NCBI GenBank assembly: GCA_030848705.1
Contig: CM061238.1
Span: 52,739,133 to 52,803,132, forward strand
DNA length: 64,000 nt
Direction: 5' to 3'
From: Heracleum sosnowskyi
Taxonomy: Eukaryota; Streptophyta; Magnoliopsida; Apiales; Apiaceae
In this document: positions 23,925 to 35,912 of the stretch, piece by piece
How the letters are laid out: every line of letters begins with the position of its first letter
How positions within the stretch are numbered: position 1 is the stretch's first letter
The notes under the pieces: generated by a model
What the model was told of the DNA's origin: nothing
Seen by the model: only the letters and a program-made list of their open reading frames with translations
Database searches by the model: none
Program-made: the position numbers and the translations under genes

Positions 23925-24310
23925 GTTCTACGGATAAAGCTATGAAAATCTTATTTCATCTATGGATACGAGCTGAAAACATCAAATGCCATCAACGGAT
24001 AGAATCTGAGGACATCTTATCTCATCAACGGATATAAGTTGAGAACATCTTATCTCATCTACGGATAAAAGCTGGGGACATCATATCTACGAATAAAATC
24101 TGAAGGAAGTTGATCTACAGATACAGCTGAGGATGTCATGTTTTATCTATGGATGTAGTTAAGGAGGTTATGGTCTATCTATGGATGCAGCCAAGAATCT
24201 CATGTCCCTTCTATGGATACAGTTATGGAATATTACTTCTACGGAGATTCTGAGATTGCCTTTCTACGGATAATTGACGTAGAATGGTAATCTACGGATA
24301 AGGAGTTAAT
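23925..24310 (+). repeat. TCTACGGATA word array
   Basis: About 13 copies of TCTACGGATA or close variants (TCTATGGATA, TCAACGGATA) occur at irregular spacing in the upstream part of the E LTR. Related words in both orientations recur in the E interior (28454-28523, 59695-59760, 60365-60520). Confidence 0.85.
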
Positions 24311-24950
24311 ACGCCTACTGATGTTCATCTCATTCAACATGAAAAACAAATATATGTAACAGAATCTTTTGTAGGTTTCTTTATTTAACAAGTTGAATGG
24401 AGGACAGTCTCAGAGATCATCATTACACACCCGTGACTTACAGATGTTGGATAACGACGCAAAAGATGTATGGAATAGGGAGTCAAATTGTAAATATTCG
24501 AAGGCTCAAATTCCTACAAATGAAATGTGAAGTCATCTATTGTCTTTTATGTCTCGATGGATAAATAAGAGTTAAGGCAGCTACCTAGAAGTTTACCTTC
24601 TAATTGGACACAAAGGAAAAGCTTGACAAGCATGAAGACCTATTTGAAATACTACAGGTTCACTTATCTCAGCTGATAGTGACTTGACAATCGGGTAACC
24701 AAGGAAAGGTCTCTTTCATGCAGATGTCACATGGGCTTGGAAGCTAGGTCAATTGCATGGACTTAGTATTTTTTGAAGAGAGCAGCACACTCAATTAAAA
24801 AGCACCATTTGGGATTATACAAGTTTATTCGTGATGCCAGCCAAGGCATTTCCCGAATAGGATACTTTCTGAGACGAGCATGTGATCAAGCAGAACCAAA
24901 AATGTAATATTTTATTATGTTGTAGATTTTGTTTGTAACACACAGTCGAT

Positions 24951-24959
24951 GTATATAAG
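24951..24959 (+). promoter_or_regulatory. TATA box candidate, E LTR
   Basis: GTATATAAG about 380 bp before the LTR end. It is the only good TATA match in the right part of the LTR. Confidence 0.5.
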
Positions 24960-25273
24960 ACTGTGTGGAGTAGCATAGAAATGCATGTGAAGAGAGCACA
25001 AAGCTGAAAGTAAAACACTTAGGCTCTCTTTCATCATCTGTGTAAGCAGCTGGAGTTTGTTGAAAAACAAAACCAGAGAATTCTTCAATATACACCTCAG
25101 GTGGGCTTTTTCCGAGAAACCCACCTGAAAAGTTTAAAAAGTTTGCTTGTCTCATGCATTTCTTTTTAACTCGAAGAATTTATTTATGTTCAAGGCTTGA
25201 CTCAATTTGTTAGTTAATTTACAAGCACATATGTTCACACTGTAAGAAGTTTGAAAAAGCTTTGTAAAATTAA

Positions 25274-25308
25274 CTAGATTGTATTCAACCCCCCCTTCTA
25301 CAATCTAG
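25274..25308 (+). other. U5 hairpin, E LTR
   Basis: Arms CTAGATTGTA and TACAATCTAG (10 bp, perfect) enclose a C-rich loop starting TTCAACCCC. Confidence 0.75.
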
Positions 25309-25333
25309 GTTGCGTTGTTCTGGGAATAACAAT

Positions 25334-25345
25334 TGGTATCAGAGC
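25334..25345 (+). other. Primer binding site of E
   Basis: TGGTATCAGAGC, 2 nt after the LTR end. Confidence 0.92.
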
Positions 25346-25392
25346 AAGCTTCAAATATACCCGAAGTTTAAAGATCAAAAGCAACTGCAACC

Positions 25393-26934
25393 ATGGAGAG
25401 ATGTGACAACAAAGAAGCTTGGAAGGAGTTGACAAACAAGAACTCAAAGTTGATGTTTGCAAAATCTCTACCCAGAAAATGGAAGAATATCTCTGTGACT
25501 ATCAATAATACCCCTGAGTCCAAAGATCTAGATCTTAGCAATCTGTTAAGCACTCTTGAAGACACTAATCTTGAGGCTATGCAGGATGCAAAGATTATCA
25601 GTAAAGAAGGGGAGACAGAAACAAGAGATGTGGTCATCTCCGATCAAGATTTGAAAGAAGAGGAGAGAACAGAAGCAGCAAGCTCAACATTCAACCTGAA
25701 GATCTGTGAATGTATCCGATCCACATCAGACAAGGGCAGGGAAGGAATGGCACTGCAAGATGAAGTCCTTTTTGAGCGAAGGGTTTCAACTGCAGAGGGT
25801 TGTTCAACATCAACAGAGGAATCTATCAACCTTGTACCCACCACAGCCTATGACAATCAAGAAGCAAGTTCAACCAGAAATCAGGTAGTTTCTCTGGAGC
25901 CAACTAAACATGTTAAAGAAATATGTTGCAGCACTGTAATGAATTTAATTGATGAATTACATGTTGTGCGTATTTCCTTTAACAATCTCATTGAAGAAAA
26001 TGTCAGACTCAAAACAACTAATGTTATGCTTAGTGAGATAAATGCTATGTCGGAAACTCAAGTCTCTGAGTTTGAGGAAACACTTGTTGAATGCATGAAT
26101 GCTAAACATGAACTTGAGGTTGTCTTAAAAAGAGAAGTGGTTTTGAAAGAGCAGCTGAGAAAGGAACAAGAGGTTATTGCAAGATGGAATAATTCCAGTT
26201 ACATTGTGTCCAACATTATCAAATCTCAAGGAATGGACACATTTTGTAAAGAAACCTGGAATTGCAATAACAAGAAGCTAGAGGATGTGGAGACTGCTCC
26301 AAAGATGGTAAAACCATTTAGGAGTAATCAGACTCTAGAGAAACTGAGCAATAAGGTTGGACCAGGTTTCAAGAACCATGTTCAATCACTAAGAAGCAAA
26401 ACCATCAAGGAAGAAGAGTCAGAGGCAGATGAAGAGGAAAGCATGAATGAACCAACAATGATTTACTGTAGTAGCAGCTACCCATAAGAAGAAAGTACTT
26501 CCAGAAGGCCCTGCATTCGATGTGGCAGAGTCAATCACTTGTATACTTCTTGCAGATTTGTTCAAACAAGATCTATTCAACTGCCTATGACTGATATGCC
26601 TGTCATGCATCACATTCTTGCTCACAATGCTCGAGATTCAACAAGATATGCTAACATGCCATTTGTTCCTCATCCATATTGGTATGAATTCAATATGCCT
26701 CAAATGTCATGGAGCATGCCTGACTTGAATGATCTGTATGCTCAAACATTTCCTTGTCGAGCATCAAATTTTGATATTCAAGAGCAACATGTGGATGCCA
26801 ATCTTTCAAAGTCAGAACCAAGGGATGAAAATGGTTTGAATCCTTTGAAGCTCAAATCTAAGAAAGAGAAGATGACAGTCATAAAAGCTAAAAAGCCAAA
26901 GCTCAAGGAAACTTGGGTACCTAAGCCTTCTTGA
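25393..26934 (+). pseudogene. gag: Truncated gag of element E
   Basis: The start ATG has the same context as D gag (ACCATGG). Soon after it, NSKLMFAKSLPRKWKNISV aligns with the second half of the D Gag domain (SNLKFLRALPKEWKPMTVS), so about 150 N-terminal residues are deleted. A coiled-coil-like part (SEINAMSETQVSEFEETLVE) parallels D. A TAA at 26485-26487 interrupts the frame, which then continues with one CCHC knuckle, CIRCGRVNHLYTSC, and ends KETWVPKPS, as D ends KETWVPKST. The first knuckle present in D is missing. Non-functional. Confidence 0.85.
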
Positions 26935-28453
26935 TTCGGTTTTGAAAGTGTGCAGGAGGAAGATATGGAAGCTCTAAATTCCTACTAGAGTTTCTGTCCT
27001 GCTGACTGATTGCTCAGAGGAACATAGCCCCTCTATTATTATGTGGAGATGATATTTGTAGTCATGATTAAGGAATGAAGCATCACTTTGGCAAACAATA
27101 TCATCAGTTAGGGTTGAAGCACTAGTTGATGGATATAAGCATAACTTGCTATGTATCTATCAAGCATGTGACAAAGGAAACTTTGTATTCGAAGCCTGCA
27201 TTGTCCATCAATAGAAAGACAATGAAGTGGTAAGCACTGGACAATTGATAGAAAAGTGTATGCAGCTGATTTGAATACTGCCTTGGAGGATTGTATGTCT
27301 TGACCTCTTTGTGACAAGGCAAAATCAGAACAATAGTAACCAGTGCATAAGAAGCTGTCTGATGGAAGAGTCTTGACTAGAGGAACCCCAAGTTTTGCCA
27401 AGGATGGGTTAAAGGATGCATGCCATTAAGGGAAGCAATAGAAGACCTCTATCAAGAACGGGATAGATTATACGTTTGATAAACTCTTTCAGCCACTGCA
27501 CATGAAATCTCCTCAAAGAATTTAGCTCAAGAATTCATTGTGAAGAGGTCTTATGAAACAAATGACAATATCTGCAGAGACTTTGCTTGGAAAATCAGGA
27601 TAACTCGTTGTCTGGAAAGTTGTGGCTGGTGCTACTTATTGAAGCCATAATGTTTTCTTGATCATTCAAGAACCTGAAGGAGGAATCATCAAACTGTGTG
27701 AATAAATGAAGCCAACAATTTTCTCTTATCACTTTCCTTAGCCAAGGAAGTAATAGAAGCTTAGCTATAGGAGATGAGGGAATCTGTGTGGGAAATTACT
27801 TGAAGAACATCTAGTCCATGATCGAATACTTAACATTTCACAATTGTTAAGTTTAACTGACATCTGGATAAATATTATCAAGTAATTCATGAGTGGAAGA
27901 AAAGATCTTTGCTAGTGGAAGTATAAGTGAAGCTGAGAGTGGTGGTTTCTTCTATATGCATATCTGACTATCTTCCATAAGAAATGGCAATCATTTGTAG
28001 AGGAAAATAAGCAGCCATCCATGGTATCTTATGTTCTTCTCTGAAGGGTTTTCTATTTGGAACATCTGCTCAGGGGGAGTATTACTCAGAAAGTGTTAAT
28101 CTACTTCTGCAACTTCAAGAAGACATCCTGTCAAAGATCAAATCTTTAATCTACTCAGTAGCCCAGTTTGGGTAAGCAACTCAAAAAGAGTGCACGTAGC
28201 TGGAAAAGCCTACAAGGCTTTAAGTCATTGAATCAACACTGTTATGGAGTCAACACAGGTTGTTTCTGATGATGCCAGATAAATCAAACTTATTGATGAG
28301 AGATTTCCTGGAGTTCTCAGATTTAAGTTTGAAATGGAAGGTGGTTTTTGGTATGAAGAAGATGATGATTATGTGGATGAATCAGTACCTCCAAGAGTAA
28401 TTGTCTAAGACTATGAATGATTCAAGCCCAAATGAGTCATCTATGGAAAGGAC
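26935..28453 (+). pseudogene. Decayed protease-integrase region of element E
   Basis: Short recognisable pieces occur in different frames: ALVDGYKHNLL with ACDKGNF (pre-protease/GAG-pre-integrase), GLKDACH with GKQ (zinc motif), LHMKSP (integrase start), and VMEST with VVSDDA near 28240 (end of the integrase region). The catalytic integrase core is not recognisable. A GGGGGAG lies at about 28074. The piece is far more degraded than A to D. Confidence 0.7.
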
Positions 28454-28523
28454 AAATGGAGCATCTGATTAGAAGCCAAATGGAGCACCCGTAGGAAGCC
28501 AAATGGAGCATCCGTAGGAAGCC
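28454..28523 (+). repeat. 23-bp tandem repeat in E, left part
   Basis: Three copies of a unit with the core ATGGAGCATCCGTAGGAAGC (the first copy is divergent). The array continues with three more copies at 59695-59760 on the far side of B. Confidence 0.92.
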
Positions 28524-28524
28524 A
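28520..28524 (+). repeat. Target-site duplication of B (left)
   Basis: AGCCA, repeated exactly at 59691-59695. Confidence 0.95.
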
Positions 28525-29100
28525 TGTTGCCCAGTAATAAACAATTGTAGAAGGGGGTTGAATACAATTGTATAAGATTCTCGACTTATCAAAGTATGTA
28601 TCACAGATATGAAAGAATAATAACAACTTTATTAATTCTGATATAAAACTGTTACAAACTCTCTCAAGAAATTCTGATGTTCTTGAGAGCTTCTAGGTTA
28701 CAAAGATACTCGTGTATGTGATCGATTATGTTCTCTCTCATAAATCGAAACGTAAACTGTGTTTATATACTACATAACTTCTCTATCAATTGCATGATAA
28801 GTTCTAATCAATTACAGAGATTGAAACCTATCCTAAATTGATAGCTTCATTACTATAAATAAGGAACCGACAAAATAAGATTCCTTATTTAACTAGACTC
28901 CAAATATAACTCGAAATAGAAATCCTGATCAGCTTCCAGTTTTGATGATCAATCCTGATCCCAGTCCTGATGTAGATATCCTGATGACAATCCTGATACT
29001 GACGCTTGATCAAATACTGATGACCATGTTATATTGATGACGTCAGCAATTCTGATCAGTTGAGTCTAGATCCTGATGATCATTGAATCCTGATCTAACA
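28525..29100 (-). repeat. 3' LTR of element B
   Basis: On the plus strand it reads TGTTGCCCAG to GATCTAACA, the reverse complement of an A-type LTR. About ten AATCCTGATG-type words lie at 28920-29095. Confidence 0.95.
28541..28571 (-). other. U5 hairpin, B 3' LTR
   Basis: ACAATTGTA / TACAATTGT stem, 13-nt loop, as in A. Confidence 0.75.
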
Positions 29101-29112
29101 ATCTCCCCCAAT
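29101..29112 (-). other. Polypurine tract of B
   Basis: On the minus strand, TTGGGGGAGAT directly before the 3' LTR. Confidence 0.9.
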
Positions 29113-29199
29113 CTCATACTTTGTGAAATAAAGTATAGATTCCTAGATTCAATGATGTCAAAAACATATTTACAAAATGTACAAATATTTACAGCAGCA

Positions 29200-30183
29200 A
29201 CTTATCTGTTTAAATTCTTTGATAGAACAGATTCATCTTCAAGAAGTTGGATAACAAATTTTCTTCTTTTTCTTCAAGAATTTGAATTAGTCTTTCCTTA
29301 AGATTTTTGAGTTCTTCATCTTTTCCTCATTAATCTGGTAGATAGCCGCTCTGAGATTTTGTATGGAGCTTCTCTGAAGACTGTGCTCTTCAAGCAAAAG
29401 ATAAGCAATTTCCTTCCTATCAGGATTGAGAGTAAGTTGAGGCATGCCAAAAGTCACTTCTTTAACAGCAGTGCCGCTTTGCATTTCCACATCTTGACCT
29501 CTTTGATTTAAGTACATGGGAGTATAATCACCATTGAAATTTATGTTTCCATCCAGTCTTCTTCTTATTGTTGACAAGATCATGTCACTCCACACTTTGC
29601 ACACTTCATTCTTCCATCTTAACAGATAATGAACATATTTCAGTTCCTTTGTAGTTTTCACCAACAAGTCTTGAATGGATAGAATCTTCACAGAACTATC
29701 TCTCATAAAATACAGAAGCTTTTCTTTCTTTTCAGAACCATCATGACAATCTATTACAATATCAACAGATAATAAATTGTTCAGGTTTTCAGAAGTTAAA
29801 ATACCTCCAATTTCAGTCAAGGCATAAGGATCAACTTGAGGTGTATTCAGATATTCAGCATCACTGTGTCCAATACCTCCTCTTGAATTGTTTGCCATTT
29901 GCCTCATATTTGAGAACATTTGAAACCAGAGTGTTATTGATCTAACTGACTCAGAAAAATCAGCAACACTTGAGGTACTTGTGACAATTCTCCCAGACTG
30001 AAAATTGATAGGTCTATCACACCTAAGTGTGTCAATGTGTTTCCACTTCTTATCTTTTTCCTTCTCATAAGCATAGCTTCTTTCTAGTTGAGGTTCTTGT
30101 CTGCTTGGATTTCTCCACAACCTTCTGTTTGAGAGTTTAAGCCCATGTACATAGAGATTGAAATCTCTATTTGTTATTCTTGT
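29200..30183 (-). pseudogene. Env-like ORF of B, C-terminal segment
   Basis: Reads on the minus strand from the D insertion site. It matches the end of the env-like part of A: KKWKHIDTL, RGGIGHSDAEYLN, IVIDCHDGSEKKEKLLYFM, YLLRWKNEV, YLNQRGQDVEMQ, LLLEEHSLQRSSIQNLRAAI. A frameshift after INEE (about 29325) replaces the last ~40 residues. No membrane segment. See the other two pieces at 36945-40179 and 52852-53236. Confidence 0.85.
30179..30183 (+). repeat. Target-site duplication of D (left)
   Basis: CTTGT, repeated at 36940-36944. Confidence 0.93.
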
Positions 30184-31206
30184 TGTTAGGAATATGTTGT
30201 TCTTGATGATAATTATAAAAACACTTAGTAGATTTTGTATTAAGTCATTTTGTAACCGTCAACGGAATGGCATGCTTTGCAGCGTTTCGTTAACAGGAAG
30301 CTCATCAACGGAATGAGTGATGCAGCAACTGCATTGTACAATACTTCATAGTTTGATATGCATTTTGTTGTAGGTATTAGATAGGTTTTCTAAGTCATGT
30401 TGACTAAGTACTAGATAGGCAAAATAGGTTGGTGAATTGTAAATATATTATGCCTTGTAATTTTGCCTAAGTGAAGACATGTCAACGGAATGAAGATTAC
30501 TCTATCAACGGAATGAAGACTACTCTATCAACGAAACGAGGGTTATACCATCAACGAAATAAAGAATAAAGCTATCAACGAAACACATCTCTCTACTATC
30601 AACGAATCATTATTACTTTTCTGAATAGTTGACAAAGTGATAGTGACAGTTATCTGACAGATCAAAAGGGAGATATGGAAGTGTACTTTGCATTGGAAGC
30701 CATAAAAATGGTCACTGGAAATAAGGAAACATTCCAATTTCCAATTAGGTTCTTGGGAGTGATCATAATAAGCAAAAAGACAAAAGCAAAGATCTCCAAG
30801 GACCATTGGACAAAAGGGATGAAAAGCAAGCTACTGGCGGTTACCTTTAGTGTACTTCAGAGTAGCCAAAAATAGCATTGTAAACTTGGGAATATTTATA
30901 ACCAAGTGTAGCAGTTAAAACAGATAAAGAGAAGAAAAACAAATAGATTGTATTAGCTATCTTTGAGAGCATACTTTTCTACATTCTTGTCACTGAGCAG
31001 CTGTGTACATTTTGTATCAAAGATTATTTTCGCAATAAAAACACTTCAGTTGGATCATCAAACAATCCAACTGAAATTATTTAAGTGCTTGTGTTTTTAT
31101 TTAATAAGTTCAGTTTTATTTCGAAAGTTGTTTAAAGTTTAAAATATCTAGAATTGTATTCAACCCCCCTCCTTCTACAATTCTGTTTGGTCATTTAGGA
31201 TTAACA
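30184..31206 (+). repeat. 5' LTR of element D
   Basis: TGTTAGGAAT to GGATTAACA. About nine copies of TCAACGGAATGA / TCAACGAAAC-type words, in both orientations, lie at 30257-30612. A 66-aa open frame (30675-30875) is kept unchanged in the 3' LTR but has no recognisable domain. Confidence 0.95.
31150..31184 (+). other. U5 hairpin, D 5' LTR
   Basis: Arms AGAATTGTA and TACAATTCT with a C-rich 17-nt loop. Confidence 0.75.
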
Positions 31207-31208
31207 AT

Positions 31209-31220
31209 TGGTATCAGAGC
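31209..31220 (+). other. Primer binding site of D
   Basis: TGGTATCAGAGC, 2 nt after the LTR end. Confidence 0.93.
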
Positions 31221-31269
31221 AAGCTTCTAACATACAAGAAGTTTAAAGATCAAGACCAAAACAGTAACC

Positions 31270-33741
31270 ATGGTGAAGAAGGATGCAGGTGTAAAGATAC
31301 CAGTTCTTGATAAGGACAATTACTTTCACTGGAAAGTAAAGATGCATTTACATCTCATGTCTATGGATGAGAGGTATGTAGACTGCATTGAGAAAGGTCC
31401 ACACGTTCCCATGAAGTTTGCATCTAGAGTTGGACTGCCAGATGATGCTCCTGATGTAGAAATTCCAAAACCTGTCTCAGAATGGACTATTGAAGATGTT
31501 GCAGAAATCCACAAAGATAAAAGAACCATGAACATTCTGTTTAATGGTTTGGAGCAAGAGATGTTTGACAATGTCATAAACTGTACAACCTCTAAAGAAG
31601 TATGGGACACTGTTAGAACTCTTTGTGAAGGAACTGAGCAAGTTAGGGAGAACAAAATGCAACTTCTCATACAACAATATGAGCACTTTCATTTCAAAGC
31701 TGGTGAAACCCTAAATGACACGTTTAGTAGGTTTCAAAAGCTTTTGAATGGATTAAAGTTGTATGGAAGGATCTATCAAACCAAGGATTCAAACCTTAAA
31801 TTTCTTAGAGCTCTTCCAAAAGAATGGAAGCCTATGACTGTTTCTCTCAGAAACACTCAAGAGTACAAAGACTACACTCTTGAAAGGCTTTATGGAACTT
31901 TAAAGACATATGAGTTGGAAATGGAGCAAGATGAAGATATTGAAAAGGTAAAGAAGAAACGTGGATCTATTGCATTGATTGCATCTGTGAACCAACTAGA
32001 AGATGACAATGAAGAAGCTGCAAAAGACACAACTAGTCGAGATAGTTGTAGGAGTGATGTTAGCAAGGGAAAAGTCAAGATGACAGAAGAAGAAGAACCA
32101 GAACCAGCCAACTTGGATGACTTAGATGAGATTGATGAACACATTGCTTTTCTTTCAAGGAAATTCTCTAAGTTCAAATTCAAGAGAAACTCAGAAGCAA
32201 GGCCACCAAGGAGAGACTTTCAACCTAGCAAAAATAACTGGATTGAAAAGTCTAAGTCTAAATGTTTCAATTGTGGAATGATTGGTCACTTTGCTGGAGA
32301 CTGCAGAAAGCACAAGGTTGAGAAGGGTAACAGGAAATTTGAGCCTGTTGATTATAAAAAGTAATACTTTGAACTTCTCAAGCAAAAAGAAAAGGCTTTC
32401 ATGTCTCAGGAGCATGATTGGGCTGGTAATGGTGAAGATTCTGATGATGATTTTGAGTATGTCAACTTGGCTCTTATGGCTAACAATCATGAGCAGGAAG
32501 CAAGCTCCTCAAGCAACCAGGTAACAATTACTAATCTTTCTGAGCTTTCTAAAGAGGAATGCTATAGTGCAGTAAATGAAATGTCTACTGTACTATATAA
32601 TTTGCGTGTTACTTTTAAATCACTTACCAAAGAGAATTCAAGAATAAAAGAGACTAATTTTCTCTTAAGTGATAGGAATGCCATGTTAGAAGCACAGCTC
32701 ATTGAATTTGAGAAAATGAGGTGTGTTAGTAGGGATGCTAAGAAGGAACTTGAGAAAGTGTTAGAAAGGGAAGAAATTCTTAAAACACAACTTGAAATAG
32801 AACAAAGTGTGATTGCAAAATGGAAGGATTCCAGGAATGTTGCTACCAACATCATTAATGTTCAAGGTATGGAATCTTTCTGTGAGCAATCATGGAAAAA
32901 GAACAAAGAGAAGCTAGGGTATGCTGGAGAAACCTTAGAATCAGAAACAGAGTCAACAAACAACAATGATCATTTGTTGAAGGTTGATATGTCAACGGAA
33001 TGCAAAGTTTCGTTGACAGATGAACCATCAACCGATCAGGCTGTTTCGTTGACAGAGAAAAGAAAAGAAGAACTCACTAGACTTAATAACAAGTATGGTC
33101 CTGTCACCAAGAACTTTTTTCAAGGTGAGTCTAGTAAATCAAAGAAAGTTGAGAAGCCTGTTGAAAAAGCTAATGTATGTCACTTGTCTAACAAGCAATT
33201 GAAAGACAAGATAGAGAAAATTCAAGTTGAGGCTAAGGGCAATAAAAAGAATAACAGGAATGGCAAAGTAGGGATTAACAAACATAACAATTACACAGCT
33301 GATAAATATGCTCCTAGAAAGACATGTGTTAATTGTGGGAGTGTTAGTCATTTATCTACTAACTGCAAATCTGTTAAGAAGACTGCTAATATGAAAATGC
33401 CTAAGCCTGCAATGAATGGTTCTATGCCTACAATGCCTGTTATGCCTAACATTTTTGCTCCATATGCACAATTTCAGAATCCATATGCTAGCATGCCATT
33501 TGTGCCTAATCCATACATGAATATGTTTAATGTGCCACAAATGCCATGGAATGTGAATAACATGTTTGTTCCTCTAACTATGCATGCTGTGAATGAAAAT
33601 GTGAGCAACCCTCAGAAATCAACACCAAAGATAAAGGTTGATTTAAATCAATCTGAGCCCAAGGTGAAAAATGAATTAAAAGGAAAGTCAAAGGCTAACA
33701 AAACAGGACCCAAGGAAACTTGGGTACCAAAATCAACTTGA
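31270..33741 (+). pseudogene. gag: Gag of element D, one nonsense codon
   Basis: An 823-codon frame starts at ATG in an ACCATGG context and is broken once, by TAA at 32362-32364. The N-terminal copia Gag domain is complete (NYFHWKVKMHLHLMSMDE, NCTTSKEVWDTVRTL, FLRALPKEW). CCHC knuckles are CFNCGMIGHFAGDC from codon 332 and CVNCGSVSHLSTNC from codon 686. A coiled-coil-like stretch lies between them, and a Met/Pro-rich segment follows (MPFVPNPYMNMFNVPQMPW). Codons near 33000-33060 (STECKVSLTDE and VSLTEK) are written with the family word of the LTR, TCAACGGAATG and TTTCGTTGACA. The frame ends KETWVPKST and overlaps the pol frame by 22 nt. Confidence 0.9.
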
Positions 33742-35737
33742 TTTGGTTTTATTGTGTGAAGGGAGACAAAAGGAATCTTTGGTACTTGGATAGTGGTTGT
33801 TCAAGACACATGACTGGTGATTCTACCCTGCTCACAGAGTTCCAGGAAAGAGCTGGCCCTTGTATTGCTTTTGGAGATGACAGCAAAGGCTACACTAAGG
33901 GATATGGCTTGATTTCAAAAGAGAATGTCATCATAGATGAGGTTGCATTGGTGGATGGTCTTAAGCAAAATTTGATTAGTATCAGCCAACTTTGTGACAA
34001 AGGATTTTTAGTTACTTTTTCAAAAGAAGCCTGTGTTGTTTCTAAGGTAGGGAACAACAATGTGGTCATGACTGGATTCAGAAGAGGGAATGTGTACATT
34101 GCTGACTTTAGTAACACAAGTCCAGACACCATCACTTGTCTTTTCAGCAAGGCAAGCAAGGATGAAAGTTGGCTATGGCACAAGAAATTATCTCATCTGA
34201 ATTTCAAAGTTATGAATGATTTGGTGAGGAAAGATCTTGCTAGAGGAATTCCACAGGTGGAATTCTCCAAGGATGGTTTGTGTGATGCCTGTCAAAAAGG
34301 GAAACAAAAGAAGGCATCATTCAAAAGCAAGACAGAGTCATCAATTGTCCAACAGCTTGAGTTGCTTCATATGGATCTATTTGGCCCTGTAAATGTCATG
34401 TCCATTTCAAAGAAGAAATACTGTCTTGTGATTGTTGATGATTTTTCTAGATTTACAAGGACCTTCTTTTTGCACTCCAAAGATGAGGCAAGTGAAATCA
34501 TTATCAATCAAATTAAGATGGTAAACAATCATCCTGATTTCAAAGTAAGAAGGATTAGGAGTGACAATGGGACAGAATTCAAGAATTCAAGCATGAAGGT
34601 GTTCTGTGAAGAAAATGGTATTTTGCATGAGTTTTCAGCAACAAGGACACCACAGCAAAATGGTGTAGTTGAAAGGAAAAACAGAACACTTATTGAAGCT
34701 GCAAGGACAATGCTAGATGAATCAAAGTTACCAACTTATTTTTGGGCTGAGGCAGTTAACACAGCTTGCTTCACTCAAAATATTTCTTTGATTAATCAGG
34801 CCAAGGGAATGACCCCTTATCAACTACTCAAAAGAAAGAAGCCACTATTGGACTTTCTTCATGTCTTTGGATGCAAGTGCTTTGTTCTGAGAAATCAAGC
34901 TGAGCATTTGGGGAAATTTGAAGCAAAGGCAGATGAAGCAATATTTGTGGGATATGCAGCAGGGAAAGCTTACAAAGTCTATAATCTCAAAACCAACATT
35001 GTTATGTAATATGTACATGTTGTTTTTGATGATCTCAAAATTCAAGGTCTCTGTGATGAAGGTTTCCATGAAAGTCTTTCTTTTGAGAATGAGGAAGGAG
35101 ATCAAGTGAATCATGTCAAGGCTATTGAGAAATAGCCTAAAGTTGTTGTATCTAGCACAGATGAAAGCAGCAGTGAAGATGAAATTTCTACATTGAGATT
35201 GAAAAGAATAGCTGCTGGCAGACCAAATGGTCATTTCGTTGACAGTCATGATGGAGATTGGTGTTTGTCTACAAGGGTGGGAGAGAACAGGTCTGGCCTC
35301 TACACAGGATTCTGGGAGAAGACTATCAGACACTGCTATCTGTGTTTAAATGTCTGAAGAAAGATTTTGGTTTTACCAAAACGGCCAAGTCTGAGGTTGT
35401 CTCCAAAATTTGCCAAATCAAAGCTAGCTGGAACAAGCCTGGTGCACTTCCCAGAGTATTGAAGGTCCCTCAAACAGGAAAGAAAATTCATCTCCAACCT
35501 TTTTGGATGATGGAATTCAGAGACAAGGACAACTGTAGAAGATTCTTCATAATAGAAGACCAACTGGAAAAGGCATCCAATGAAACTCTCAGATTAATGC
35601 AATCCAGGCTGGGGAATCAAGATGAAGAAGAGAAGATTTTCTACAGAAGACTTCAAGCTCAGATTGAGGAGAACAATTCAAGAAAAGGGAAGAAAACAAG
35701 ACCACAGAGGCAAAGATTAAAAATCTGCTCAGACTAG
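33720..35737 (+). pseudogene. pol/env-like: Protease-integrase of D joined to env-like remnant
   Basis: The frame 33720-35009 holds protease (WYLDSGCSRHMTG), the zinc motif (HKKLSH, CDACQKGKQ) and a complete integrase core (DLFGPVN, VIVDDFSRFT, RSDNGTEFKN, RTPQQNGVVERKN). A TAA at 35007-35009 stands where A has GAA in VMESIHV. The reading continues to about 35130 with another stop, then a short acidic linker. Near 35235-35262, at a TTTCGTTGACAG word, the sequence changes frame into a different protein (VFVYKGGREQVWPLH, FKCLKKDFGFTKTAK). That protein ends in a charged coiled-coil-like tail at 35737, which I take as the end of the D env-like ORF. No RT or RNase H motif is present. Confidence 0.8.
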
Positions 35738-35902
35738 AGGAGCAACTCTGTGCACTTGTATTGTAAGATTTCCTACTTTGTATTTCAATTAAATTCAATG
35801 AAGCTCAATGCAATTTCTATTTTTATCATGTGTAATTTGACTGAGTGTTTTTGTTATCATCAGGGCTCTTGATTTATGGCTGTTATTCTATCAATCATAA
35901 AT

Positions 35903-35912
35903 TGGGGGAGAT
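35903..35912 (+). other. Polypurine tract of D
   Basis: TGGGGGAGAT directly before the 3' LTR. Confidence 0.9.

Larger units (their letters stand above)
23593..25331 (+). repeat. 5' LTR of element E
   Basis: 1739 bp, from TGTTAGGGTT to GGGAATAACA, followed by a PBS. It contains an array of TCTACGGATA words, a TATA-like GTATATAAG at 24951-24959 and a U5 hairpin near its end. Its partner is not in the window, so TSD and age cannot be assessed. Confidence 0.85.

Noticed and set aside
25644..25844. Minus-strand frames opposite gag and pol genes
   Set aside because: They mirror the codon pattern of real coding sequence on the other strand and have no domain of their own.
30675..30875. 66-codon open frame unchanged in both D LTRs (also 36404-36604)
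   Set aside because: Only about three differences are expected over 200 bp at 1.6% divergence, so lack of change is weak evidence. No recognisable domain.
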